Position numbers and translations under genes: made by a program. Shown here piece after piece: positions 55,259 through 64,000 of a stretch of 64,000 nucleotides of DNA. Origin of the DNA: Martinezella hainanensis. GTDB lineage: Bacteria; Pseudomonadota; Alphaproteobacteria; Rhizobiales; Rhizobiaceae. The stretch covers positions 248,001 through 312,000 of the forward strand of contig NZ_FMAC01000004.1 in the NCBI RefSeq assembly GCF_900094555.1, given 5' to 3'. Numbering within the stretch: position 1 is the stretch's first letter; every line of letters starts with the position of its first letter. The notes below the pieces were generated by a model. That model had not been told where the DNA came from and ran no database searches. It saw only the letters and a list, made by a program, of their open reading frames with translations.

Positions 55259-56281
55259 TCAGCTTTCGGGTGGAAGAGTGCCGCCGGCGATCGATTGAAC
55301 GCCGTGGCAGATGTGGCGGGCCGGCGCATCGCGGTCGCGGAAGCGCGCGATCATCAGGCCGATGGCCTCGCGTCCGAGCGCTGCGCGGTCGACGCGCATG
55401 GTTGCCAGCCGCGGGTTGGTCATCAGGGCGCAGGGAAGGTCGTCGAAGCCGACAATGGCGAAATCCTCCGGCACTCGCAGGCTGGCTTCCGTGACAGCGT
55501 CGAGCACGCCGACGGCGATGAAATCGTTCATGCAGAAGGCCGCCGTATAGCCCTCGCCGGCGGCTAGGATCTCGGCGGTCTTGTCATGGGCCTCGTGGCT
55601 GGAGCTACCCCGGAAATTCATCGGCACGATGCGGCCCTCTGCACCTTCCACCGAGGCGATTGCCGCCTCGAAGCCACGGATGCGCTCGCGGATCGTCTGG
55701 CGATGCGAGCCGGTCAGATGCAGGATGCGGCGGTGGCCGGCATCGAGCAGGCGTCGGGTTGCGTTATAGGCGCCGAAGAAATTCGAGGGCGAAACACCGT
55801 CGAAACGCAGCTTCGGATCGGTGCCGTTGACGAGTACGGTCGGCGTGCCGCTGGCCTCGAGCCAGCGGCACAGCTCTTCCGAAGGGTCGATGCCGACGAG
55901 AAAGAGACCCTCGGCGCCGGCGGTCTGCAGATATTCACTCACCAGATCAGGCTCGGTCCTCGCCTCGCGGACGAGACGGATGTCGAAGCGCATGCCGCGC
56001 TCGGCAGCACCCGCCCGCAGGCCTTCCAGAATGCCCTCGTAGAAGACGCTCAAGCCGCCGGTGACGCTGTCGCTGGCGATCAGTGCCAGGCCGCCGGCCG
56101 TCGTTTCTGCTGCGGTCTTCAGCGGATAGCCGAGATCGCTCGCGACCTTGAAAATGTGCTGACGGATCGTCTCGCTGATGCCGGGCTCATTGGTGAGAAC
56201 CCGCGACACCGTCGAGACGGAGACACCGGCGGCAGTGGCGATATCGGCCTGCCTGATGCGTTTGGAGCGAAGATCGTTCAT
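55259..56281 (-). CDS. LacI family transcriptional regulator
   Basis: A 340-residue regulator. The helix-turn-helix is RQADIATAAGVSVSTVSRVLTN with the hinge helix after it, and a periplasmic-binding-like ligand domain follows. ATG 56281 fits the family start MNDLRSKRIRQADIA; the frame to 56317 lies in the promoter. It precedes DUF2264 and the 2-hydroxyacid dehydrogenase, and diverges from the orphan binding protein, with a palindrome in between. Confidence 0.92.
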   Translation of the reverse strand: MNDLRSKRIRQADIATAAGVSVSTVSRVLTNEPGISETIRQHIFKVASDLGYPLKTAAETTAGGLALIASDSVTGGLSVFYEGILEGLRAGAAERGMRFDIRLVREARTEPDLVSEYLQTAGAEGLFLVGIDPSEELCRWLEASGTPTVLVNGTDPKLRFDGVSPSNFFGAYNATRRLLDAGHRRILHLTGSHRQTIRERIRGFEAAIASVEGAEGRIVPMNFRGSSSHEAHDKTAEILAAGEGYTAAFCMNDFIAVGVLDAVTEASLRVPEDFAIVGFDDLPCALMTNPRLATMRVDRAALGREAIGLMIARFRDRDAPARHICHGVQSIAGGTLPPES

Positions 56282-56304
56282 AGCGCAAACGGTATGCAAA
56301 ATTA

Positions 56305-56316
56305 TGCAAATTTGCA
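56305..56316. promoter_or_regulatory. Candidate LacI operator
   Basis: The perfect palindrome TGCAAATTTGCA lies 24 bases before the lacI start, in the 150-base gap facing the binding-protein gene. Size and position fit a LacI-type operator, but the central CG common in such sites is absent. Confidence 0.5.
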
Positions 56317-56432
56317 ATAGAAAGATTTTTTATTGCACAATGCTGTGAAGTTGCATATCGTCGCGCCAACTTGTCCGCTGAAGGCGTCGGGGAGATCGCC
56401 GCGGATGACAACGCAAGAGAAGGAGGAATCTC

Positions 56433-57728
56433 ATGCGCATGAATCGTCGTTCGTTCATGATCGGAACCGCCGGAGCCGCTGCGGGTCTTGCGTTCGGAGG
56501 CGGGGCAATGCCCGCCTTTGCCGATGCGACGCAACTCCGGGCAATGTGGTGGGGCTCGCCCGATCGCGGCAAGCGCACGGTCGCGGTGGCCGAGCTGTTC
56601 CACAGCAAGAACCCCGACCTGTCTGTCATCGGTGAGAGCATCAGCGGCGACGGCTACTGGGCCAAGCTTGCAACCGGCATGGCCAGCCAGAACATCGCCG
56701 ATGTCTTCCAGCTCGAGCCGAGCACGATCTCCGATTATTCCAAGCGTGGCGCCTGCATGCCGCTCGACCAGTTCGTGCCCTCGACGCTGAATGTCGACAG
56801 CTTCGGCAAGGACGTGCTGAAGCTGACCACGGTCGACAACAAGCTTTACGGCGTCGGCCTGGGACTGAACTCCTTTGCCATGTTCTATGATGAGGACATG
56901 TTCAAGAAGACCGGCCTGACGCCGCCCGGCCCGACGACGACATGGGCCGAATATGCCGATCTCGCCGTGGAAATGACGAAGGCGGCCGGCAAGCGCGGCT
57001 ACTGGGGCGGACCTTATGGCGCGCGCTACAATTATGTGCTTGACGTCTGGCTGCGCCAGCGCGGCAAGAGTCTCTTCACCGAGGAAGGCGGGCTCGGCTT
57101 CGGCGTTGACGATGCCAAGGAATGGTACAGCTACTGGGAAGAGCTGCGCAAACGCGGCGGCACCGTCTCGGCCGATGTCCAGACGCTCGACCAGAACGTC
57201 ATCGAGAGCAATTGCCTGGCGCTCGGAAAATCTGCCATCGGCATGGCCTATTCCAACCAGCTCGTCGGCTACCAACTCGTGGTCAAGAGCAAGCTCGCCG
57301 TCACGATGCTGCCGCGCGAGAAGAAGGATGGTCCCTCCGGCCACTACTATCGCCCGGCCCTGATCTGGAGCGTCGGCGCCACCAGCAAGAACGGCGAGGC
57401 TGCGGCAAAATTCATCAATTTCTTCGTCAACGACGTCGATGCCGGCAAGATCCTCGGCGTCGAACGCGGTGTGCCCATGTCGCCCGCCGTGCGTGCGGCC
57501 ATTCTGCCGACGCTCAATCCGGTGGAGCAGCAGACGGTGCAATATATCGAGCTGTTGAAGGATCAGGTCGGCACCTACCCCGTGCCGGCACCGCTCGGCT
57601 CCGGAGAATTCGACCAGAACGTCGCCCGCCCCGTCGCCGACCAGCTCGCCTTCGGCAAGATCACTGTCGCGGAGGCAGCGAAGCGGCTGGTGGAAGAAGG
57701 TGCGACGAAATTGAAGCGGAAGAGTTGA
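56433..57728 (+). CDS. Orphan sugar ABC transporter substrate-binding protein
   Basis: A 431-residue solute-binding protein with a twin-arginine signal (NRRSFMIGTAGAAAG) ending PAFA|DA. It is a paralogue of the binding protein at 46073-47359: shared landmarks are MWWGSPDRG, YWAKLAT, WLRQRGKSLFT, DVQTLDQN and LGVERGVPMSP. No permease or ATPase gene follows, so it may feed the importer encoded at 44223-46068 or another one. AGGAGG precedes ATG 56433. Confidence 0.9.
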   Translation: MRMNRRSFMIGTAGAAAGLAFGGGAMPAFADATQLRAMWWGSPDRGKRTVAVAELFHSKNPDLSVIGESISGDGYWAKLATGMASQNIADVFQLEPSTISDYSKRGACMPLDQFVPSTLNVDSFGKDVLKLTTVDNKLYGVGLGLNSFAMFYDEDMFKKTGLTPPGPTTTWAEYADLAVEMTKAAGKRGYWGGPYGARYNYVLDVWLRQRGKSLFTEEGGLGFGVDDAKEWYSYWEELRKRGGTVSADVQTLDQNVIESNCLALGKSAIGMAYSNQLVGYQLVVKSKLAVTMLPREKKDGPSGHYYRPALIWSVGATSKNGEAAAKFINFFVNDVDAGKILGVERGVPMSPAVRAAILPTLNPVEQQTVQYIELLKDQVGTYPVPAPLGSGEFDQNVARPVADQLAFGKITVAEAAKRLVEEGATKLKRKS

Positions 57729-57789
57729 TTGATAGTTGGCTATATGAGTGAAGATCAGGTGAGTTCGGTCTTGCCGAAACGCTCTGCCT

Positions 57790-57930
57790 GGCCCCTCACC
57801 TAGCCCTCTCCCCGCTAAGCGGGGCGAGGGGACGACTGGGCAAGACAATCGACTCCTCCAAGCAGCAGCATTTGGCATTGTAGCACTCCCTCTCCCCGCA
57901 GTGCGGGGAGAGGGTTGGGGTGAGGGGCCA
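57790..57930. repeat. Composite inverted-repeat element with CCCCTCAC ends
   Basis: A 141-base element bounded by TGGCCCCTCACC... and its complement, with each end forming a CCCTCTCCCC/GGGGAGAGGG hairpin. Structure and length match the element at 48458-48603; the inner spacer differs. It lies between the convergent binding-protein and phosphatase genes. Confidence 0.85.
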
Positions 57931-57984
57931 GGCACAGAGTTGCCACAGCCACGAATTCACCTGACAGGTCTTTATCGAGGAAGG

Positions 57985-58842
57985 TCACTTCCCATCCCAG
58001 GGCGTCAGCGCATTCTGCTTCATCCGGCGCTGTTCTTCCGGCGGCAGCTTGTAATCGCCTTTGTAGGGTGCGCTTTCGAACGAGCCATAGGTCGGGTTGG
58101 CGATGGCGATCCAGTCATGGCCGAAATGCGCCTTGTTGGCCTCGAACACCTTCTGCCGCTCCTCGACAGTGCCCTTGTAGTCGTCGGTGAAGTCGCCGAA
58201 ATTATCGCCAAACATCAGGAGAATGCGATAGTTCTTGGCGATGAAGGCGCGGCGCGTGCCTTTGGCGGAGCCCCAGTCGGGCTGCTCCTTCGCGCTGAGG
58301 AAAGTGTCGACATTGTCGCCCATCGGAAAGCCGAAGTGCTTCATTTCCTCGACGGTCGGGCCTTCCTCATCGGCGGTTCGGTTGGTGACGTAGAAGACCT
58401 TCACGCCCTTTGACGCTGCATATTGGGTAAATTCCACCGCGCCGGGAATCGGCTTATCCTGCTGGGCATTCACATATTGCGTCCAGGTTTCCGGCTTGAA
58501 GCTCGTACCCGTCGTTATGTTGCGCGCTTGGTAGGGCGAGGTGTTGAGGATGGTGTCGTCGACGTCGAGGATGATGGCGGGCGGAAAATCCTGGAAATTA
58601 CCTGTCTGCTCGACAGGGGCTGCAGTCCAGGTCTTGTCAGCCAATGCTTCGTCAAGCCTGATGCGGCCGAGTGCGTAGGCACCGAGTGCGTTGGCTTGCG
58701 CCTCGACCGAAGTCTGGTCCCAAAGAACAGCGTTGAGATTGTCGTCGGGCATGGCGTCCGGTAGATCGGCGGCAAGGGCCGGCAAGGCGGCAAGACCAAT
58801 GGCTGTAAAGAGCGCCCACCGCCCACAATATCCGCTTCTCAT
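57985..58842 (-). CDS. Periplasmic HAD acid phosphatase (class C / e(P4)-like)
   Basis: A 285-residue exported phosphatase. The signal peptide ends LPALAAD. The catalytic motif is ILDVDDTILNT, followed by VFYVTNRT and a GDNFGDF motif, as in class C acid phosphatases and e(P4). Unlike e(P4) it has no lipobox. It would release phosphate from nucleotides or other monoesters in the periplasm. ATG 58842 has AAAGGAG ahead; the longer frame to 58887 is rejected. Confidence 0.9.
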   Translation of the reverse strand: MRSGYCGRWALFTAIGLAALPALAADLPDAMPDDNLNAVLWDQTSVEAQANALGAYALGRIRLDEALADKTWTAAPVEQTGNFQDFPPAIILDVDDTILNTSPYQARNITTGTSFKPETWTQYVNAQQDKPIPGAVEFTQYAASKGVKVFYVTNRTADEEGPTVEEMKHFGFPMGDNVDTFLSAKEQPDWGSAKGTRRAFIAKNYRILLMFGDNFGDFTDDYKGTVEERQKVFEANKAHFGHDWIAIANPTYGSFESAPYKGDYKLPPEEQRRMKQNALTPWDGK

Positions 58843-59018
58843 GCTGTTCTCCTTTTGTTGAAATCTGTCATGGACATCCGAAATCACCGGCGTCGGAATT
58901 TCATGACCCGGATAAGGATAGTTTGTGGGTTGTTGGAGTGTGTCAAGTCTGTGACAGAGGTCGCGGTGCTTCTTTCGGTTCTTTAGCCTCGTTTCGACTC
59001 AGACATCTGGTGTTTCGG

Positions 59019-59050
59019 CAAAAAAAGCCGGGGCCTTTTCAGGCCCCGGC
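59019..59050 (-). terminator. Intrinsic terminator of the glycerol transporter operon
   Basis: GCCGGGGCC and GGCCCCGGC form a perfect 9-bp stem with a 6-base loop, followed on the minus strand by seven T. It lies 27 bases beyond the binding-protein stop. Confidence 0.92.
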
Positions 59051-59076
59051 GCTGCCGCATCTCCGGATACGGGTGC

Positions 59077-60807
59077 TTATTGCTTGGCGTCGGCCCAGCT
59101 CTTGACCAGCTCGTCATAGTTGATGGTGACGGGCTTTTCCTTTTCGTCGGCGACCTTCAGCTGCGGAGCGAGATGACCGTTCTTGACGGCATCGGCGTTC
59201 CAGTAGGCGAGATCGTGCTCCTCAGCGAGCTTCGGGCCGATGTCGCCCTGCACGCCCGCGCGTTCGATGCGCTGCATCACCTTTTCCTGATCGGCGCAGA
59301 GCGCATCCATGGCGCCCTGGGCATCCTTGGCACCTGATGCGGCATCGCCGATCGCCTGCCACCAGAGCTGCGCGAGCTTCGGATAGTCAGGAACGTTGGT
59401 GCCGGTCGGCGACCACTGCACGCGGGCCGGCGAGCGATAGAACTCGATCAGACCGCCGAGTTCCGGAGCGCGCTTGGTGAAGCTCTTGTCGCGGATGGTG
59501 GATTCGCGAATGAAGGTGAGGCCGACATGGCTCTTCTTCACATCGACAGTCTTCGAGGTGACGAACTGCGCATAGAGCCATGCCGCCTTGGCGCGATCGA
59601 CCGGGGTCGATTTCATCAGCGTCCAGGAGCCGACGTCCTGATAGCCGAGCTTCATGCCGTCCTTCCAGTAGACGCCATGCGGCGAGGGAGCCATGCGCCA
59701 CTTCGGCGTGCCGTCGGAGTTCATGACCGGCAGGCCGGGCTTGACCATGTCGGCGGTGAAGGCCGTATACCAGAAGATCTGCTGGGCAATATTGCCCTGC
59801 GACGGAACCGGACCGGATTCGGAGAAGGTCATGCCCTGTGCTTCCGCCGGAGCGTAGGCCTTCAGCCAGTCGAGATATTTCTGGATCGAATAGACCGCAG
59901 CCGGGCCGTTGGTGTCGCCGCCGCGGGCGACGCAGGAGCCGACAGGACGGGAGCTGGCATCGACCTTGATACCCCATTCGTCGACCGGCAGGCCGTTCGG
60001 AAGGCCCTTGTCGCCGTTGCCGGCCATAGAAAGCCAGGCGTCGGTGAAGCGCCAGCCGAGCGACGGGTCCTTCTTGCCGTAGTCCATGTGGCCGAAGACC
60101 TTCTTGCCGTCGACGTCGCGGCCGGTGAAGAACTGGGCGATGTCCTCATAGGCCGACCAGTTGACCGGCACGCCGAGCTCGTAGCCGTATTTCGCCTTGA
60201 AATCGGCCTTGTTCTTCGGGTCGTTGAACCAGTCGTAACGGAACCAGTAGAGGTTGGCGAACTGCTGGTCGGGAAGCTGGTAGAGCTTCTTGTCCGGAGC
60301 GGTGGTGAAGCTGCTGCCGATGAAATCGGCGATATCGATGCCCGGATTGGTGACGTCCTTGCCCTCGTCGGCCATCCAATCCGTCAGGTTGCGCACCTGC
60401 TTGTAGCGCCAATGCGTGCCGATCAGATCGGAATCGTTGACCCAGCCGTCATAGAGGTTCTGGCCGGTCTGCATCTGCGTCTGGATCTTCTCGACGACAT
60501 CGCCTTCCTGGATGACGTCGTGGGTGACCTTGATGCCGGTGATGGCGGTGAAGGCCGGTGCGAGAACCTGCGATTCATACTGATGGGTCGTCAGCGTTTC
60601 CGAAACGACCTTGATTTCCATGCCCTTGAAGGGCTTGGCCGCATCGATGAACCACTGCATTTCCTTTTCCTGGTCGGCGCGCGAGAGCGTCGAGAGATCG
60701 CCGATCTCGTTGTCCAGGAATGTCTTGGCTTCGTTCATGCCGGCATGCGCCGTGCCGGCCAGGGCCAGCAGGGCAACTGCCGTTGTCGTCAAGAGATGCC
60801 GTCGCAT
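59077..60807 (-). CDS. glpV: Glycerol ABC transporter substrate-binding protein
   Basis: A 576-residue binding protein, much larger than the usual ~430, as in GlpV of Rhizobium leguminosarum. The signal peptide ends GTAHA|GMNEAK. Landmarks are FKGMEIKVVSETLTTHQYESQ and DSDLIGTHWRYKQV. ATG 60807 follows GGGAGGA; the frame to 60978 is rejected. It is the last gene of the operon, behind the small membrane protein and two permeases. The glycerol substrate is inferred from synteny and family. Confidence 0.9.
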   Translation of the reverse strand: MRRHLLTTTAVALLALAGTAHAGMNEAKTFLDNEIGDLSTLSRADQEKEMQWFIDAAKPFKGMEIKVVSETLTTHQYESQVLAPAFTAITGIKVTHDVIQEGDVVEKIQTQMQTGQNLYDGWVNDSDLIGTHWRYKQVRNLTDWMADEGKDVTNPGIDIADFIGSSFTTAPDKKLYQLPDQQFANLYWFRYDWFNDPKNKADFKAKYGYELGVPVNWSAYEDIAQFFTGRDVDGKKVFGHMDYGKKDPSLGWRFTDAWLSMAGNGDKGLPNGLPVDEWGIKVDASSRPVGSCVARGGDTNGPAAVYSIQKYLDWLKAYAPAEAQGMTFSESGPVPSQGNIAQQIFWYTAFTADMVKPGLPVMNSDGTPKWRMAPSPHGVYWKDGMKLGYQDVGSWTLMKSTPVDRAKAAWLYAQFVTSKTVDVKKSHVGLTFIRESTIRDKSFTKRAPELGGLIEFYRSPARVQWSPTGTNVPDYPKLAQLWWQAIGDAASGAKDAQGAMDALCADQEKVMQRIERAGVQGDIGPKLAEEHDLAYWNADAVKNGHLAPQLKVADEKEKPVTINYDELVKSWADAKQ

Positions 60808-60931
60808 ATATTCCTCCCTACAGGTTGCGAGTGCATTGTCAGCCGGCCGGACTTCCGGCCATCTGTATCGATTTGCCTTACTGCTCCGCATGACCGAATG
60901 GGCAACGGAGCGGTAACAGGTTGATTCCGCG

Positions 60932-61219
<288 letters not shown>

Positions 61220-61231
61220 GGCGGTTTTCCT

Positions 61232-62155
61232 TCAGACGCGGCCGAGCGCGAAGCCCTTGGCGATGTAATTGCGGACGAAATAGATGACGAGCGCGCCAGG
61301 CACCAAGGTCAGCACGCCGGCAGCCGCAAGCAGGCCCCAGTCCATGCCGGCGGCCGAAACGGTGCGCGTCATGATGGCGGCGATCGGCTTGGCGTCGGTC
61401 GTCGTCAGCGTGCGGGCAATCAGCAGTTCCACCCAGGAGAACATGAAGCAGAAGAAGGCGGCGACGCCGATGCCGCTTGCGATCAAGGGAATGAAGATCT
61501 TGATGAAGAAGCGCGGGAACGAATAGCCGTCGATATAAGCGGTTTCGTCGATCTCCTTCGGCACGCCTGACATGAAGCCTTCGAGGATCCAGACCGCCAG
61601 CGGCACGTTGAACAGGCAGTGCGCCAGCGCCACGGCGATATGGGTGTCGATCAGCCCGAATGCCGAGTAGAGCTGGAAGAAGGGCAGCGCGAAGACCGCC
61701 GGCGGCGCCATGCGGTTCGTCAGCAGCCAGAAGAACACATGCTTGTCGCCGAGAAAGCGGTAGCGCGAGAAGGCATAGGCTGCCGGAAGGGCACACGCGA
61801 CCGAGATCACCATGTTCATGACGACATAGGTGATGGAGTTGATATAGCCCTTGTACCAGGACGGATCGGTGAAGATGATCGCGTAGTTGCGCAGCGTCGG
61901 TTGGTGCGGATAGAGCGTCAGTCCGCCGATGATTTCCTCGTTCGTCTTGAAGCTCATATTGACGAGCCAGTAGATCGGCAGCAGCAGGAAGATGATGTAG
62001 ATCGTCGGCACCAGCCAGGCCCATCGTCCCTTTTCGCCGTGACGGCGGGCAACCTGCGCGCCCGCAGCAGCGGTCGCATTGGCGGCGGCATCGGAAGCGG
62101 CCAGCGTGTGAATGGTGGCGTTGTCGGCCGTGGTGGAGAGGGGTTTGCCGCTCAT
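61232..62155 (-). CDS. glpQ: Glycerol ABC transporter permease
   Basis: A 307-residue MalG-type permease with six hydrophobic helices after a ~40-residue cytoplasmic lead. The EAA loop is EIDETAYIDGYSFPRFFIKIF. It overlaps the other permease by 4 bases. Confidence 0.9.
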   Translation of the reverse strand: MSGKPLSTTADNATIHTLAASDAAANATAAAGAQVARRHGEKGRWAWLVPTIYIIFLLLPIYWLVNMSFKTNEEIIGGLTLYPHQPTLRNYAIIFTDPSWYKGYINSITYVVMNMVISVACALPAAYAFSRYRFLGDKHVFFWLLTNRMAPPAVFALPFFQLYSAFGLIDTHIAVALAHCLFNVPLAVWILEGFMSGVPKEIDETAYIDGYSFPRFFIKIFIPLIASGIGVAAFFCFMFSWVELLIARTLTTTDAKPIAAIMTRTVSAAGMDWGLLAAAGVLTLVPGALVIYFVRNYIAKGFALGRV

Positions 62156-63024
62156 CGGCTTGCTCCCGCATCGTAATTGGTCATGACAGTGTAGAAGACC
62201 CAGGACAAGAGCAGCACGATCAGGAAGTAGACCAGCGACATGGCGGCTGCCGGGCCGAGGTCGAACTGGCCGAGCGCCATCTTCACGAGATCGATCGATA
62301 GGAAGGTCGTCGAGTTGCCGGGACCGCCGCCTGTGACGACGAAGGGTTCGGTATAGATCATGAAACTGTCCATGAAGCGCAGCAGCACGGCGATCAGCAG
62401 CACGCGGTTCATCTTCGGCAGCTGGATGTAGCGGAAGACGGACCAGCGCGAGGCGCCGTCGATCTTTGCGGCCTGGTAGAAGGCGTCGGGAATGGAGGCG
62501 AGACCGGCATAGCAGAGCAGTACGACGAGGCTCGTCCAGTGCCAGACGTCCATGATGATGATCGTCGCCCAGGCGTCGGCCGGATCGGAGACATAGTTGT
62601 AGTCGATGCCGAGATTGACGAGGACGTAGCCCATCAAGCCGATGTCACTGCGGCCGAAGACCTGCCAGATCGTGCCGACGACATTCCACGGGATGAGCAG
62701 CGGCAAGGCCATCAGCACCAGGCAGACCGGGACACCGAGCCCCTTCTTCGGCATATTGAGGGCAATGAAGATGCCGAGCGGCACCTCGATCGCCAGAATG
62801 ACGAAGGAGAAGATCAGGTTGCGGATCATCGAATCCCAGAAGCGTCCGGAGCGAAGAATTTCCTCGAACCACTGGGTGCCGGCCCAGAAGAAGACGTTGT
62901 TGCCGAAGGTGTCCTGCACCGAATAGTTCACGACCGTCATCAGCGGAATGACGGCGGAAAAGCCGACGAGCAGCAGAACCGGAATGAGCATGAACCAGGC
63001 TTTGTTGTTCCAGGTCTTCTCCAT
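62152..63024 (-). CDS. glpP: Glycerol ABC transporter permease
   Basis: A 290-residue MalF-type permease with six hydrophobic helices and the EAA loop AFYQAAKIDGASRWSVFRYI. It starts 2 bases after the ATPase stop and overlaps the next permease. Confidence 0.9.
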   Translation of the reverse strand: MEKTWNNKAWFMLIPVLLLVGFSAVIPLMTVVNYSVQDTFGNNVFFWAGTQWFEEILRSGRFWDSMIRNLIFSFVILAIEVPLGIFIALNMPKKGLGVPVCLVLMALPLLIPWNVVGTIWQVFGRSDIGLMGYVLVNLGIDYNYVSDPADAWATIIIMDVWHWTSLVVLLCYAGLASIPDAFYQAAKIDGASRWSVFRYIQLPKMNRVLLIAVLLRFMDSFMIYTEPFVVTGGGPGNSTTFLSIDLVKMALGQFDLGPAAAMSLVYFLIVLLLSWVFYTVMTNYDAGASR

Positions 63025-63026
63025 CG

Positions 63027-64000
63027 TCAGGCTCCCATCTCGATGCGCCAGGAGTCGGCGTAGATATTGATGCCGGCCGGATCGAAGGCGATGTGCGGCT
63101 CGGCCGGTACCGTCTGGTCCTCGCCGATGACGGCAACGATGTCCTGGCCGTCGAGCTTGGCACGCACCACCTTGCGGCGGCCGAGATCTTCAACCTTCGT
63201 CACGGTGGCGGGCATGCCCTCGCGGCCGATGCGGACGAATTCCGGGCGGATGCCGAGTTCGGAACGGCCGCCCCGCTTTTCCGCAGGCGCACCGGGAAGC
63301 GCGATCGTGCGATTGCCGATCCGTGCGCTGCTGCCCTCGATTTCAACAGGCATGACATTCATGCCGGGCGAGCCGATGAAATAGCCGACGAATGTGTGGC
63401 GCGGGCGCTCGAACAGGTCGTTCGGCGTGCCGATCTGCACCACTTCGCCGTTGTACATGACCACCACCTTGTCGGCGAAGGTGAGCGCTTCGGTCTGATC
63501 GTGGGTGACATAGACCATGGTGAAGCCGAAGCGGCGATGGAGCTGCTTCAGCTGCGAGCGCAGCACCCATTTCATATGCGGGTCGATGACGGTCAGCGGT
63601 TCGTCGAAGAGGATGGCATTGACATCCGAGCGCACCAGGCCGCGGCCGAGCGAGATCTTCTGCTTGGCATCGGCGGTCAAACCGCGGGCCTTGCGGTGCG
63701 CGCTGTCGGAAAGGCCGATCATCTCGATGATCTCATCGACCTTGCGCTTTACTTCGGCCTCCGGAACATGCCGGTTGCGCAGCGGGAAGGCGAGATTGTC
63801 GTAGACGGTCATCGTGTCGTAGACGACCGGGAACTGGAAGACCTGCGCGATGTTGCGCTCCTGCGTCGACAGCCGGGTCACGTCCTTGCCGTCGAAGAGG
63901 ATGCGGCCTTCCGAGGCCTGCACCAGCCCGGAAACGATGTTGAGAAGCGTGGTCTTGCCGCAGCCTGAGGGGCCGAGCAGGGCGTAGGCGCTGCCGTCTT
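63027..64000 (-). CDS. glpT: Glycerol ABC transporter ATPase (N-terminus outside window)
   Basis: The frame is open past the window end; the N-terminal ~30 residues are missing. Walker A LLGPSGCGKTT is at the edge (about 63950-63980), then Q-loop VFQFPVVYDT, Walker B AILFDEPLTVID and a TOBE-like C-terminal domain. The signature is LTADAKQ instead of LSGGQ, as recalled for this transporter's ATPases. A second ATPase (GlpS) should lie beyond the window. Confidence 0.88.
   Translation of the reverse strand, partial: DGSAYALLGPSGCGKTTLLNIVSGLVQASEGRILFDGKDVTRLSTQERNIAQVFQFPVVYDTMTVYDNLAFPLRNRHVPEAEVKRKVDEIIEMIGLSDSAHRKARGLTADAKQKISLGRGLVRSDVNAILFDEPLTVIDPHMKWVLRSQLKQLHRRFGFTMVYVTHDQTEALTFADKVVVMYNGEVVQIGTPNDLFERPRHTFVGYFIGSPGMNVMPVEIEGSSARIGNRTIALPGAPAEKRGGRSELGIRPEFVRIGREGMPATVTKVEDLGRRKVVRAKLDGQDIVAVIGEDQTVPAEPHIAFDPAGINIYADSWRIEMGA

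Overview
The window reads as a chromosomal stretch of a Rhizobiaceae genome (Rhizobium/Agrobacterium group). This rests on recognised gene families: an RpoH2-type sigma factor, a CarD/FdxA/S4 neighbourhood, a glpSTPQUV-type glycerol transporter, an SbmA/BacA-like protein, high GC with dense overlapping genes, a SAM-II riboswitch before metA, and bipartite palindromic intergenic repeats typical of rhizobia. No rRNA, tRNA, prophage, insertion sequence or CRISPR array was seen. Species was not determined.

Layout. 1-4900: 3' end of a large helicase, S4-domain protein, ferredoxin FdxA, CarD regulator, RpoH2. 5000-10400: secreted M48 peptidase with LysM, then the thiamine importer thiBPQ behind a TPP riboswitch (minus strand). 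10450-19920: MFS exporter with divergent MarR, thiamine pyrophosphokinase, ABC-F ATPase, and an RND efflux pair. 20000-25100: an amino-sugar operon (GntR regulator, two SIS-domain proteins, NagA) and galactose mutarotase. 25340-31700: VWA protein, MetA with SAM-II leader, an unknown small protein, Nudix, MoxR ATPase, and an SbmA/BacA-like transporter whose fused nucleotide-binding domain has lost its catalytic motifs. 31800-34640: elongation factor P and its modification enzymes EpmA and EpmB. 35000-40880: a tight five-gene cluster of a carrier protein, an acyl-CoA dehydrogenase-like flavoprotein, an amino acid:[carrier protein] ligase (a seryl-tRNA-synthetase-like paralogue), a DUF1839 protein and a GH2 glycosidase. 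40900-57700: a sugar/sugar-acid uptake and catabolism region with one complete ABC importer, three Gfo/Idh/MocA oxidoreductases, a TetR regulator, an enolase-superfamily enzyme, a D-2-hydroxyacid dehydrogenase, a DUF2264 protein, a LacI regulator and an orphan second binding protein. 58000-64000: a periplasmic HAD phosphatase and the glycerol-type ABC transporter, whose last ATPase runs off the window.

How the genes work together. Two separate tRNA-synthetase paralogue systems lie side by side: EpmA/EpmB, which modify EF-P, and the carrier-protein aminoacylation cluster, whose end product is unknown and which is the best candidate here for an undescribed pathway. In the sugar region, a perfect 18-bp palindrome and a 15/18 match flank the TetR gene, suggesting that TetR controls both the importer operon and the enolase operon. 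The LacI gene has its own palindrome facing the orphan binding protein. Thiamine uptake (riboswitch-controlled) and thiamine phosphorylation are encoded close together. All calls come from reading the sequence and family knowledge; no database search was run.
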